Source: Bacteroidota bacterium (GTDB taxonomy: Bacteria > Bacteroidota > Bacteroidia > NS11-12g > UBA955). From it: DNA of 8,237 nucleotides. How positions within the stretch are numbered: the first letter of the stretch is position 1; every line of letters starts with the position of its first letter. A model generated the notes under the pieces. That model did no database searches and was not told the DNA's origin. It worked only from the letters and a program-made list of their open reading frames with translations. The position numbers were made by a program, and so were the translations under genes. The stretch is from NCBI GenBank assembly GCA_947460045.1, contig CANHGC010000057.1, positions 1 to 8,237 of the forward strand, in the 5' to 3' direction. Positions 1 through 7,288 of this stretch are shown piece after piece.

Positions 1-68
1 AATCAGTTTTTCGAACTGACCCTTTTAACATATACGATTTATGCCGGCCCCGGGAAAATCTGTTCGGA
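1..68. other. Left-edge intergenic stretch, nothing certain
   Basis: The 68 bases after the last stop codon hold a GC-rich patch (gccggccccggg, 43-54) in AT-rich surroundings and a 6-bp inverted repeat, tcagtt/aactga (3-8 and 14-19). A minus-strand ATG at 31-29 opens a frame without a stop to the edge (MLKGSVRKTD), which could be the beginning of another gene but is far too short to judge. Confidence 0.3.
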
Positions 69-1760
69 TTAAAGACTGTCTTCAGGTAATTTGGAGTGAA
101 CTCTTTCATAAAGCAACACCCTCTTCGTATCGAGTAAAAATTCACCCCGTTTTACAAAATTCTCTTTAAAAAACACCATCAACTCCTTGAATGTCGCATA
201 AGGACCCTTGTTTTCCCCCATTATGACAAATTGTGGCGGCTGTTCTTGTAATTGCCGAATAATTTTGTTGCGATTTTGCTCCAGAAACGGCCATGCTTGT
301 TGATTGAAATTTAAATTATCACCATCAAAAAAGACCCAATAAGGACAAGGGAAATAGGTAAGATATTGTGAATTTAGATATCCATAAAATCGCCCCAAAT
401 GAGGGTCGTCGATAAAGATTTGAGATCGCTCAGGTACTTTGATTTTATTCTTTAATAAAAAGCAATTCCATGCTTGTTCTTCCTCACTCACTTTAACGAG
501 TTTGGGGTAGTTAGCACCATGAATGAAATGAGGGTCTTTCAAAGTCTGTACCATGCTAAAATGACCCATGGGCATTTGCTTTTTCACGATGCTATTCGAT
601 ATTAACAAAATGGCTACCGCGCCAAAAATCAATACGCCTGTTTTGTAATTATCTACGTTTCTAAACCGCTTTAAATACGAAGAAATACTGTTAAACAGCA
701 ATACCAAGCCCAACCAAGACAACAAATATTCAGGGATTTGATAATGTAAATAATTCCCATTGCCTAAAAGCCCAAAACACCTCGATCCCCAAAGAAATAA
801 CAAATGGGTGAAAAGTAGAATCAGTGTAAATGATCTCTTTTCTTCTGGTGCATCGCTTTTGTTACGATAATTCCACCACCATCTAATGATAAACAAAAAA
901 CAAAAAACGAAAAACACGAAAAGCTGGATGACATTGACAACGGGTAAACTATCGAACTGAAATGGCAGAATAGTGTTTATCAATTTTTCTACACTAAACA
1001 AATTATTCCCGGCATTTCCATATTTAACAGCAAAGCGGAGGTATTGAAAATACTCTTGATACGAACCATTCTTAATTAATAAAACCGCATGCATTAGCCA
1101 TGGACTAATAAAACCTATAAACCATAAACCCACATCCTTCCGATTTACAAAAAACAACCACAGTGTGATTGCCGGAATAAAAAACACAAAAGGTTCTTTG
1201 ATCAACAGTGTCAATCCTATAAATAATCCAGACACTAACAATTTTAACTTCGAATATCTTGGATTAAGCATTTTATCGCATTTCCAAAAGAACGAAGACT
1301 GATACAACATCAAGAACCCTGAAATCAGGAGATAGGTGCCAATTTGTTCGGTATAACCACCCACAAAAAAAGCGGGCCAAAAAAAGATAATTGTTCTTAT
1401 TGAGAATATAACAAAAATAGCCGCACAAAACCCAAACACAGGATTTAACATGGTCCACTTTGATATCAATGGCATTAATGTAAACACCAAAATGAAAAAA
1501 CATGAAGCTTGAAGAATCCACGATGAAGTAATGGGATTAAATCCGAGCTCGGGCAGAAGGTAATTTATGTAAAATATACCCGGTGCTTTATTGTCATATA
1601 CTTCAGAATATAGGTGTTGACCAAGCTTCATCTGATGGCTTATCGCATCGAAACAACCCACATCTCCATCCAATGCAGCACCAAAGTAATGAGAAGATAC
1701 CGAGAGAAACAGCCCTCCTAATAATGTCAAAATCAATAACTTTTTCAATAGAACTATCAA
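69..1760 (-). CDS. GT39/PMT-like membrane glycosyltransferase (GT-C fold)
   Basis: 563 residues. The start is TTG at 1760, which overlaps the previous gene's TGA (TTGA). The first in-frame ATG is residue 44 and would remove the first membrane helix and the conserved acidic residues, so the TTG is preferred. Seen: helix 1 (about 5-27), then a loop with ALDGDVGCFDAI (29-40), GQHLYSEVYDNKAPG (47-61), a TEQIGTYLLISGF helix (137-149), LKLLVSGLFIGLTLLIKEP (172-190), more helices to about 390, and a soluble C-terminal part (391-563) with IDDPHLGRFYGYL. Known: an Asp-rich first loop plus a later D-K-P block occurs in ArnT/PMT-type GT39 enzymes, which take sugar from polyprenyl phosphate. Inferred: it adds a sugar to lipid A, a glycan or a protein outside the inner membrane, in concert with the GT87 partner. 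The substrate is unknown. Sampled rows look clearly more AT-rich than the upstream gene. Confidence 0.75.
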   Translation of the reverse strand: MIVLLKKLLILTLLGGLFLSVSSHYFGAALDGDVGCFDAISHQMKLGQHLYSEVYDNKAPGIFYINYLLPELGFNPITSSWILQASCFFILVFTLMPLISKWTMLNPVFGFCAAIFVIFSIRTIIFFWPAFFVGGYTEQIGTYLLISGFLMLYQSSFFWKCDKMLNPRYSKLKLLVSGLFIGLTLLIKEPFVFFIPAITLWLFFVNRKDVGLWFIGFISPWLMHAVLLIKNGSYQEYFQYLRFAVKYGNAGNNLFSVEKLINTILPFQFDSLPVVNVIQLFVFFVFCFLFIIRWWWNYRNKSDAPEEKRSFTLILLFTHLLFLWGSRCFGLLGNGNYLHYQIPEYLLSWLGLVLLFNSISSYLKRFRNVDNYKTGVLIFGAVAILLISNSIVKKQMPMGHFSMVQTLKDPHFIHGANYPKLVKVSEEEQAWNCFLLKNKIKVPERSQIFIDDPHLGRFYGYLNSQYLTYFPCPYWVFFDGDNLNFNQQAWPFLEQNRNKIIRQLQEQPPQFVIMGENKGPYATFKELMVFFKENFVKRGEFLLDTKRVLLYERVHSKLPEDSL

Positions 1761-3046
1761 TTCCGAACCACTTTAAACATTTCTAATAGGACCATTCCCC
1801 ACAACAAAATACAAGGAAAGGCTTTTAACTGCGCGGTTTCAACAATCCAGAAACGGACTTCCTTTGGATAGATATCTGTAGGTCCAAGCATCGTAAATAA
1901 CAATAGGATCACAAATCCGAAAGCCCACGATCCGTGCGATGACACATAATGTTTTACGATTTGGGCGGCTTGCGAATTGTTAGATCCTTCCATCGATGGA
2001 TTGGAACCTGAAAAGATCTGAGAGAGGGCCAACATCGCCCCGCCAACAGCAATCACGTAGGTTGCTGATTCCGCCATGTGGTTAAAGACGACCATCCATA
2101 GGAGCCAAGACGCTGCAAAAAGGAACTGCCACCGTTCAAGGCTTTGGGAATTGACCTGTTGAAGCGAGCCCGATCGCCAGAGTTTTTGTTTGATGACGAA
2201 CACACACAACGGGATGCACTGCAAGCCCAATCCCAGCATCAGAATGAGATTTTTGTTGGGCCGAAGACCAAACCATTGCTGTAACCAACCCATCACAGAG
2301 TACTTTACGAAGTAGCCGTGGTCGTGCGCAAGTAGGCTAAACATAGACGCATACTGCTGTTGTAATCCTTCCCACCCTAGAATGGGCCATGGCAAAATAT
2401 ACAGTGCGCCGAATATCAATGGAATATTGAACAAGGACTTATTCACAGCAACTGGAAAAACGAGCAACATCGCGAAGAACAAAATGCCGAAAAGTTTGAT
2501 GAATGCGGTGAGCCAAATGAAGATGATTGCTTGAACAATTCGTCCATTTTGCAATGAAACGAAGGCAAACAGCAGCAATCCCAACATCAGCCCATTGCTC
2601 TGGCTATTTAATGCGCTTGTAAAGCCTTCTAATAGCAACAATGCAGAGATTGTAGATTTGGCCCTGTCCGATACACCAGCGAGCCTAAATATGGCAAAAA
2701 CGGGCAGCAATAGGTTAATGGCTGTCCAAAAGGAATAACCCAAAAAATCTGGCAACAACGAAAATGGCGCAAATAGCAGGGCAAAGGTTGGTGGGTATTT
2801 GAAGAGGTCGTACTGTTCTTGGGGATAATGGATATAGAGATCTTTCTGCGCAATCAGGTGGTAAAAGGATTGTTTAAAGATGATGTAATTGTTGTAGTGG
2901 CTATACAATCCGCCGTCTGCAAATAGATCACCCCAGGGCATCGAAAGATTCCTGATGGCAATTCCCAAGATGGCACAGCCATACAGCAACCAGATCCATT
3001 TGTTGGGGCGATGGTTGGTTTGGGTTATGGAATTCATTGCTAACAT
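1757..3046 (-). CDS. Polytopic GT87/DUF2029-type glycosyltransferase
   Basis: 429 residues. The ATG at 3046 is limited upstream by an in-frame TAG at 3058-3056; an ATG three codons later (3037) is also possible. Seen: about ten hydrophobic segments (for example 17-32, 86-120, 132-163, 171-200, 206-224, 266-285, 307-321, 328-344, 374-388, 408-422) and a first extracytoplasmic loop with DLFADGGLYSHYNNY (40-54) and LFKYPPTFALLFAPF (81-95). Known: the acidic loop plus the YPP..LL..P block is characteristic of DUF2029/GT87, GT-C enzymes that use polyprenyl-phosphate sugars as donors at the outer face of the inner membrane (PimE is the studied example). NHMAESATYVIAVGG (322-336) is a further conserved-looking block. 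Inferred: a mannosyl- or hexosyltransferase for a surface glycan, with donor and acceptor unknown. Its stop overlaps the start of the next gene by four bases. The length is normal for the family. Confidence 0.8.
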   Translation of the reverse strand: MLAMNSITQTNHRPNKWIWLLYGCAILGIAIRNLSMPWGDLFADGGLYSHYNNYIIFKQSFYHLIAQKDLYIHYPQEQYDLFKYPPTFALLFAPFSLLPDFLGYSFWTAINLLLPVFAIFRLAGVSDRAKSTISALLLLEGFTSALNSQSNGLMLGLLLFAFVSLQNGRIVQAIIFIWLTAFIKLFGILFFAMLLVFPVAVNKSLFNIPLIFGALYILPWPILGWEGLQQQYASMFSLLAHDHGYFVKYSVMGWLQQWFGLRPNKNLILMLGLGLQCIPLCVFVIKQKLWRSGSLQQVNSQSLERWQFLFAASWLLWMVVFNHMAESATYVIAVGGAMLALSQIFSGSNPSMEGSNNSQAAQIVKHYVSSHGSWAFGFVILLLFTMLGPTDIYPKEVRFWIVETAQLKAFPCILLWGMVLLEMFKVVRN

Positions 3047-3055
3047 CAGAGACTG

Positions 3056-3084
3056 CTAATTTACGGGATTTCTGGGTTTGCAAG
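3056..3084 (-). promoter_or_regulatory. Weak candidate Bacteroidota-type promoter for the glycosyltransferase pair
   Basis: On the minus strand, CTTG (3084-3081) and TAAATTAG (3063-3056) are 17 bases apart. This resembles the Bacteroidota -33 TTTG and -7 TAnnTTTG elements with one mismatch each. It lies just after the terminator, where a promoter is expected. Against it, the transcript would begin only a few bases before the ATG at 3046, giving an almost leaderless message. Treat it as a candidate only. Confidence 0.22.
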
Positions 3085-3118
3085 AAATTGGCCGGGGGCT
3101 CTTGGTAGGTTGAAGACA

Positions 3119-3149
3119 CACAAAAGGGGGGCTTTGCCCCCCTTTTGTG
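3119..3149 (-). terminator. Perfect 14-bp-stem intrinsic terminator after the T9SS gene unit
   Basis: The arms CACAAAAGGGGGGC (3119-3132) and its exact complement (3136-3149) flank a 3-base loop. The hairpin starts 20 bases after the OmpA-family stop codon. Six G-C pairs sit at the top of the stem next to four A-T pairs; in the minus-strand transcript the 3' arm carries a TTTT run, followed by GTGTGTC. Because the repeat is perfect it could also stop plus-strand transcription, but no plus-strand gene is seen. It separates the secretion unit from the glycosyltransferase pair. Confidence 0.85.
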
Positions 3150-3169
3150 ATATCAAATCGACATTAAAT

Positions 3170-6100
3170 TTATTTTACACGTACACCATTTTGGAATCCG
3201 GCGATAAATGCATCCGAATAACCCAAACTGCGCACACGGGCTTTTTCTGCGGCAGCTTCTGCTTCAGATGCAAAAACCTTATCAGTACAGTACTTATAGT
3301 AATCGTTTTGCTGATACATATATACTGAACCAATGCCTTTTGCATCAAATGTGCTCTTCGCGATTGGCTGCTTGGAAATGGTAAATTGAATGCGGTACTC
3401 CACTTTCACCCCTTGAGCTGGCTTAACCACTGAAACCGGTGGTGCAGGGGTTGTCAATACTTTTGAAGGAGCGGGAGAGATATTCGAAATGCTATTGTTT
3501 GTATTGGTTGAAACAGGTGCATTATCCATCTTCTGACCAGGCAAACAAGCAGGTGCCTCAACCTTATCTGGCAATCCGTCTTCATCCGAATCCGTATCAA
3601 CATAATCAGGCTTGCCATCTGAATCACTATCGGCAGGAGTGGCAGTTTTGCCACGCTCCATTGAATCAGGAATTGTATCACCATCGCTATCAAGATCCAA
3701 GAAGTTGGGCTTGCCATCATGGTCGATGTCATTCTTGCCTTCAACACTGTCGCTGATTCCATCACCATCACTATCCAAATCAAGGTAGTTGGCCATACCA
3801 TCACGGTCCATATCGTCTGCGGTTTCCATGCGATCCATGATTCCATCATTGTCAGAATCTGTATCCAAGAAATCGGGCTGAGAGTCTTTATCAGAATCTT
3901 TGGTACCCTCAATTTTATCATCGATACCATCACCATCAGAATCCGTATCCAAGTAATTCGGCTTGCTATCTTTATCAGAGTCGCCTGTTTTCTCAATACC
4001 ATCCGAGATGCCATCACCATCAGAGTCGCGATCCAAGAAGTTAGGGAAACCATCTTTGTCAATGTCGCCTCTGCCTTCAGCAGCATCGGGTAATCCGTCG
4101 TTATCTGAATCAGTATCCAAATAATCAGGAATACCATCTGCATCTGCATCTCCACAAATCATGTTGGTTTGAGAGATATCAGCCAAGGCCGCATCTGATG
4201 CTTTGGTCGCAGGCGTTGTAGGAGTTGTGGCGGCACCAGTGGCGGCAACTGCACCAGATCCTGCAGTAGTTCCTTTGCTTGTAGTATCGTTCACAACAGC
4301 TGTATTGCCACAAGGCAAAATCGCACGGATAATGTATTCTGTTCTGCGGTTTTGTGAATGATCCTCCTCGGAACAAGCTACACCGTCAGCACATTTATTG
4401 ATCAACTTAGACTCCCCGTATCCTTTGTAAGCAATTCTATCGGCAGGAACGCCTCTAGAAACAACATGGTTGTAAGCAGACAAGGCGCGACTTTCAGACA
4501 ATTTCTGGTTGTATGCCGATGAAGCACGACTATCGGTGTGTGAACCCATTTCAACACTCAAACCTGGGTTGTCTTGCAAAATCACCACCAACTTATCCAA
4601 CTCCTTTTTACTGTCATCAGACAAGTCAAATTTGGCTGAAGCATAATAAATTGGTTTGATATCGAACAATTTGCCCAAATCATCGCCCACTCTATAGGCT
4701 TTGGCTTTCAGCACAATTTTGCGACTGCCATCTGCCATATCAACCACACTGTCGGCCATCGCATAACGATAACCACAGGGATGTGAGGTAACTTGAAGGT
4801 TTGGGTTCGCATTTTGAGGAGCTACACCTGCAAATGAATATACACCGGCATCGTCTGTAGTGCCTTTCACTGCAATCTCACTATCGTTCAAGTCATCTAT
4901 GGCTACTTCGGCGCCCTTTACAGGCAAACCAGTTTCTGCATCTACCACTTGAACCACAACAGGACTTTCAACGGCTGAATCTTTTTCTTCTTCTTCTTCA
5001 GCAGGACCCACCCAACGGAAGAAATACAAATTGTCGTTATACCCTCTATTTCCTCTATTCGAAGTGATGGTTCCCCATGCGTCTTTGTCATGAATTTGAG
5101 GCGCAAAATCGTCGTACGTTGAGTTGATGGGTTTACCCGCATTCAACACCAAGCCTGTGGATGCATCAAGGAAAAAGATATCTAATCCACCAAAGCCCAA
5201 ATGTCCTTCCGACGAAAAGTAAAATTGTCCAGAATCGCTGTAGCTCGGAAAATTATCGCGAAGTGCAGTATTGATTTCGGGACCCATGTTTTTGGCCTCA
5301 CCGATTTTAATTCCACCCTCATCATTTTGAAGGATGGGTGCTTCATACAAATCTGATTTTCCATAACCACCGGGCATATCAGAAGCAAAGATTACTTTGC
5401 TGCCATCCGGTGAAATGATCAAATCGGCTACTGAGTATGCTTGGTTATTCAATTGGAAAGGGATTTCCAACCATTTTTTTGTTACTGCGTTTTGACGCAT
5501 CGCAAAGACTTGCAATACACTCTCACGATTTGCATTTTTCTTTTTTGCATTCCGGGTAACATAAATAAAGCCAGAATTGGGATCAACAAAACTCACGTGC
5601 TGGTGGGCAACTGCTTTGTTGTTTGTAATCTCTTTTCCCTTGCCCAAGAAACTATCAGAATAAGACGCGCGATAGATTTGGTAATAAGGCTGTTCATGCC
5701 ATAAAGATGTTGACTGTCTCAAGCCCTTTTCAATGTGGGTAGAATAGTATGCATTTCCTTTTTTATCCGGTACCATTGCATACTCACCCAATTGGCTGTT
5801 GCTTAGGAATGGTTTCACTGAGTAGTAAACAGAAAAATCGTTTTCGGTCCAGTAAGATTCAGCACCCGCGTTTTGATCAATAAACTCTTGGCTTAATTCA
5901 TTGAAGAAAGGCTTGCCTGCGTATTCGGTAGATTTTAAAACCAACAACAAGCTATCGGACAAAGCATAGTTTTCTACTTTTCTGGCAGACAAAGCGTAGC
6001 ACAATTGATCAAAAGCGTCGGTCTGTTGGGCAAATTTGGAAAACAACTCTGAATAGGCTTCAAACGCCAACTGGTTGTTTTCAACCTGAGCGTGAGAAAA

Positions 6101-6283
6101 TGCCAACGAGCGCTGATTGGGATAATCAGTTACTTTGGCGATGGCTTTGCCATTGTTTTTATTGATGATACCTGCATAATTGTAGGTATAAATATCATTT
6201 GCCAATTTCTTCTGTGCCTGGAGGGTAGAAACCATGCCAAAGGCAAGAACGATAAGGGCTGAAAGGGATTTGAATGACTTCAT
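3170..6283 (-). CDS. OmpA-family PorE-like protein: PD40, CRD, OmpA, TSP3 array, SPOR-like tail
   Basis: 1037 residues with an ATG start and signal peptide (cleavage near TLQA|QKK, residue 23). Regions in order: a helical part with possible TPR character (about 60-140); WD40-like/PD40 beta-propeller repeats (about 285-420; ISPDGSKVIFASD, DNFPSYSDSGQFYFSSEG, DDFAPQIH); a (GAA)5 run giving five Glu at 429-433; a carboxypeptidase-regulatory-like fold (441-525); an OmpA/MotB peptidoglycan-binding domain (545-655) with FDLSDDSKKELD, the binding Asp in SHTDSR, and NRRTEY; an Ala/Thr/Gly linker; TSP3 repeats (711-909); a Pro/Ser/Thr linker; and a SPOR-like end (960-1037; YRIQFTIS...LGYSDAFIAGFQNG). 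Known: PorE-class proteins use PD40-CRD-OmpA to tie T9SS outer-membrane parts to peptidoglycan. Inferred: the periplasmic anchor for the SprF-like protein encoded just before it. Odd: TSP3 and a SPOR-like domain follow the OmpA domain; in OprF-type proteins TSP3 precedes it. The frame is intact throughout. Confidence 0.92.
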   Translation of the reverse strand: MKSFKSLSALIVLAFGMVSTLQAQKKLANDIYTYNYAGIINKNNGKAIAKVTDYPNQRSLAFSHAQVENNQLAFEAYSELFSKFAQQTDAFDQLCYALSARKVENYALSDSLLLVLKSTEYAGKPFFNELSQEFIDQNAGAESYWTENDFSVYYSVKPFLSNSQLGEYAMVPDKKGNAYYSTHIEKGLRQSTSLWHEQPYYQIYRASYSDSFLGKGKEITNNKAVAHQHVSFVDPNSGFIYVTRNAKKKNANRESVLQVFAMRQNAVTKKWLEIPFQLNNQAYSVADLIISPDGSKVIFASDMPGGYGKSDLYEAPILQNDEGGIKIGEAKNMGPEINTALRDNFPSYSDSGQFYFSSEGHLGFGGLDIFFLDASTGLVLNAGKPINSTYDDFAPQIHDKDAWGTITSNRGNRGYNDNLYFFRWVGPAEEEEEKDSAVESPVVVQVVDAETGLPVKGAEVAIDDLNDSEIAVKGTTDDAGVYSFAGVAPQNANPNLQVTSHPCGYRYAMADSVVDMADGSRKIVLKAKAYRVGDDLGKLFDIKPIYYASAKFDLSDDSKKELDKLVVILQDNPGLSVEMGSHTDSRASSAYNQKLSESRALSAYNHVVSRGVPADRIAYKGYGESKLINKCADGVACSEEDHSQNRRTEYIIRAILPCGNTAVVNDTTSKGTTAGSGAVAATGAATTPTTPATKASDAALADISQTNMICGDADADGIPDYLDTDSDNDGLPDAAEGRGDIDKDGFPNFLDRDSDGDGISDGIEKTGDSDKDSKPNYLDTDSDGDGIDDKIEGTKDSDKDSQPDFLDTDSDNDGIMDRMETADDMDRDGMANYLDLDSDGDGISDSVEGKNDIDHDGKPNFLDLDSDGDTIPDSMERGKTATPADSDSDGKPDYVDTDSDEDGLPDKVEAPACLPGQKMDNAPVSTNTNNSISNISPAPSKVLTTPAPPVSVVKPAQGVKVEYRIQFTISKQPIAKSTFDAKGIGSVYMYQQNDYYKYCTDKVFASEAEAAAEKARVRSLGYSDAFIAGFQNGVRVK
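3557..4153 (-). repeat. 84-bp-period TSP3 repeat array inside the OmpA-family gene
   Basis: Residues 711-909 form a partial unit (711-722), five exact 28-residue units (723-750, 751-778, 779-806, 807-834, 835-862), one 33-residue unit with an insertion around KTATPA (863-895), and a final partial unit (896-909). Each full unit has the DxDSDxDG loop followed by an acidic second loop such as DSDKDS, DIDKDG or DMDRDG, and most end in an aromatic-Leu pair plus Asp. The period equals that of the secreted protein's array at 7565-8236, but the second loop and the unit end differ: PNYL/PNFL here, mainly GNWR or ADYL there. Confidence 0.93.
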
Positions 6284-6301
6284 TGTTTTGCTCTTTGAAG
6301 A

Positions 6302-7273
6302 TTAGAAATAACGTGGAACTTTAACTCGGCTGTTTTCTTTTGGTGAAATCATGTATTGGATTCCCACCTCGTGAGAACCTCTTACGTATTCATTCAACGG
6401 TGATGTTTTGCTATCAAACGAATACATCAAATTGAAATTGCCATTCAGTTTTGCCATGGCCATAACACCAATGTCACCACCTGTGCGGTAGAATCCACCA
6501 ATTGAACCAAAATCTTTATAGATCAAGTGTAGGTTCAAATCGGCTTGCATTGCTGCTCCATTGACAAATTTCACCTGAGTAGTAGGCTTCAATTTCAAAT
6601 CATCATTGATTTCAAAAACTGCACCTGCGATGGCATAGTAGTGCATCTCGCTTACATAATCCAAGTTAACACCACTTGGGGCAGTTCTTGGATTAATAAA
6701 TACCATCCTTGGAGAGCTAATCGCAGCGAAATATTTGTCGCTGTACAAGTAAATTCCAAAACCGGTCATCGGCGCTGTGATAGAATAGTCGTTGTTGTTG
6801 AAGGTTACATCGCCCGGATTCTGCAATTGAAGTTTCGACAATTCGGCAGAATAGTTGAACGCACCCACACGCAATCCCACTGCCAATCGCAAGTTGCGCG
6901 CGATTTCTTTGTGGTAAGCAATGTTGGCGGCAATTTCCGTTTCTGCGAAAGGCGATGCTACGGCGAATTTTCCAATTTTTCCAGTTTGAAAATTCAACCC
7001 TACCGCAAAATCTCTAAACGCAGGTGCTTGGGAAACCGGCGAATGAAGCGCCAAACTCTGGTAATTGGGGGCACCTGGATAGGTGGCCCATTGGGTACGA
7101 TTCAATGCACTCGCCACCAAAGTTCGTTTGGATCCTGCATAAGCGGGGTTCATGGCTAGGGAGTTGAAATCATAGTGGGTGTACATCTGTTCTTGTTGAG
7201 CGAACAAGGGCGATGCAACTGCCAAGGCGGCTGTTAATACCCAATTTAATTTATTGTTTATCATGAATTTCAT
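6302..7273 (-). CDS. PorP/SprF family type IX secretion system outer-membrane protein
   Basis: 323 residues with the ATG at 7273. A TTG at 7285 would add four residues, but the ATG leaves a cleaner signal peptide (lysine-containing start, hydrophobic core LTAALAVA, cleavage near LFA|QQ at residue 25) and a 15-base gap after the upstream stop. Seen: the family's N-terminal hallmark, MNPAYAGSKR at about 41-50, RTQW at 59-62 and GAP at 67-69, then alternating beta-strand-like segments, and a terminal aromatic residue (PRYF) as in outer-membrane beta-barrels. The length fits the family. Known: SprF-like proteins are needed for secretion or surface attachment of type B cargo encoded beside them. 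Inferred: this is the dedicated outer-membrane partner of the TSP3 protein just upstream and works with the OmpA-family protein 18 bases downstream. A weak purine stretch (gagaa) precedes the ATG. Exact paralogue identity (SprF versus PorP) cannot be set from sequence alone. Confidence 0.93.
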   Translation of the reverse strand: MKFMINNKLNWVLTAALAVASPLFAQQEQMYTHYDFNSLAMNPAYAGSKRTLVASALNRTQWATYPGAPNYQSLALHSPVSQAPAFRDFAVGLNFQTGKIGKFAVASPFAETEIAANIAYHKEIARNLRLAVGLRVGAFNYSAELSKLQLQNPGDVTFNNNDYSITAPMTGFGIYLYSDKYFAAISSPRMVFINPRTAPSGVNLDYVSEMHYYAIAGAVFEINDDLKLKPTTQVKFVNGAAMQADLNLHLIYKDFGSIGGFYRTGGDIGVMAMAKLNGNFNLMYSFDSKTSPLNEYVRGSHEVGIQYMISPKENSRVKVPRYF

Positions 7274-7288
7274 GTTTGTTCTCAATGA

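Noticed and set aside
3..19. Inverted repeat tcagtt-tttcg-aactga as a terminator of the glycosyltransferase pair
   Set aside because: The stem is only 6 bp and AT-rich, and any T-run would lie beyond the window edge, so it cannot be supported.
1..31. Possible start of another minus-strand gene (ATG at 31-29)
   Set aside because: Only ten codons are visible, with no recognisable motif or ribosome site.
3454..4155. Long open frames on both strands in the OmpA-gene repeat region (3454-4155 minus, 3719-4093 plus, 3439-3756 plus)
   Set aside because: They have the same cause: repeat-driven frames without a recognisable domain, lying inside a gene with a clear product.
4985..4999. (GAA)5 microsatellite as a phase-variation switch in the OmpA-family gene
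   Set aside because: It is a trinucleotide repeat, so slippage would only change the number of Glu residues and not the frame; it is also short.
7274..7285. TTG at 7285 as start of the PorP/SprF gene
   Set aside because: An ATG four codons later gives a normal signal peptide and better spacing from the upstream stop codon.
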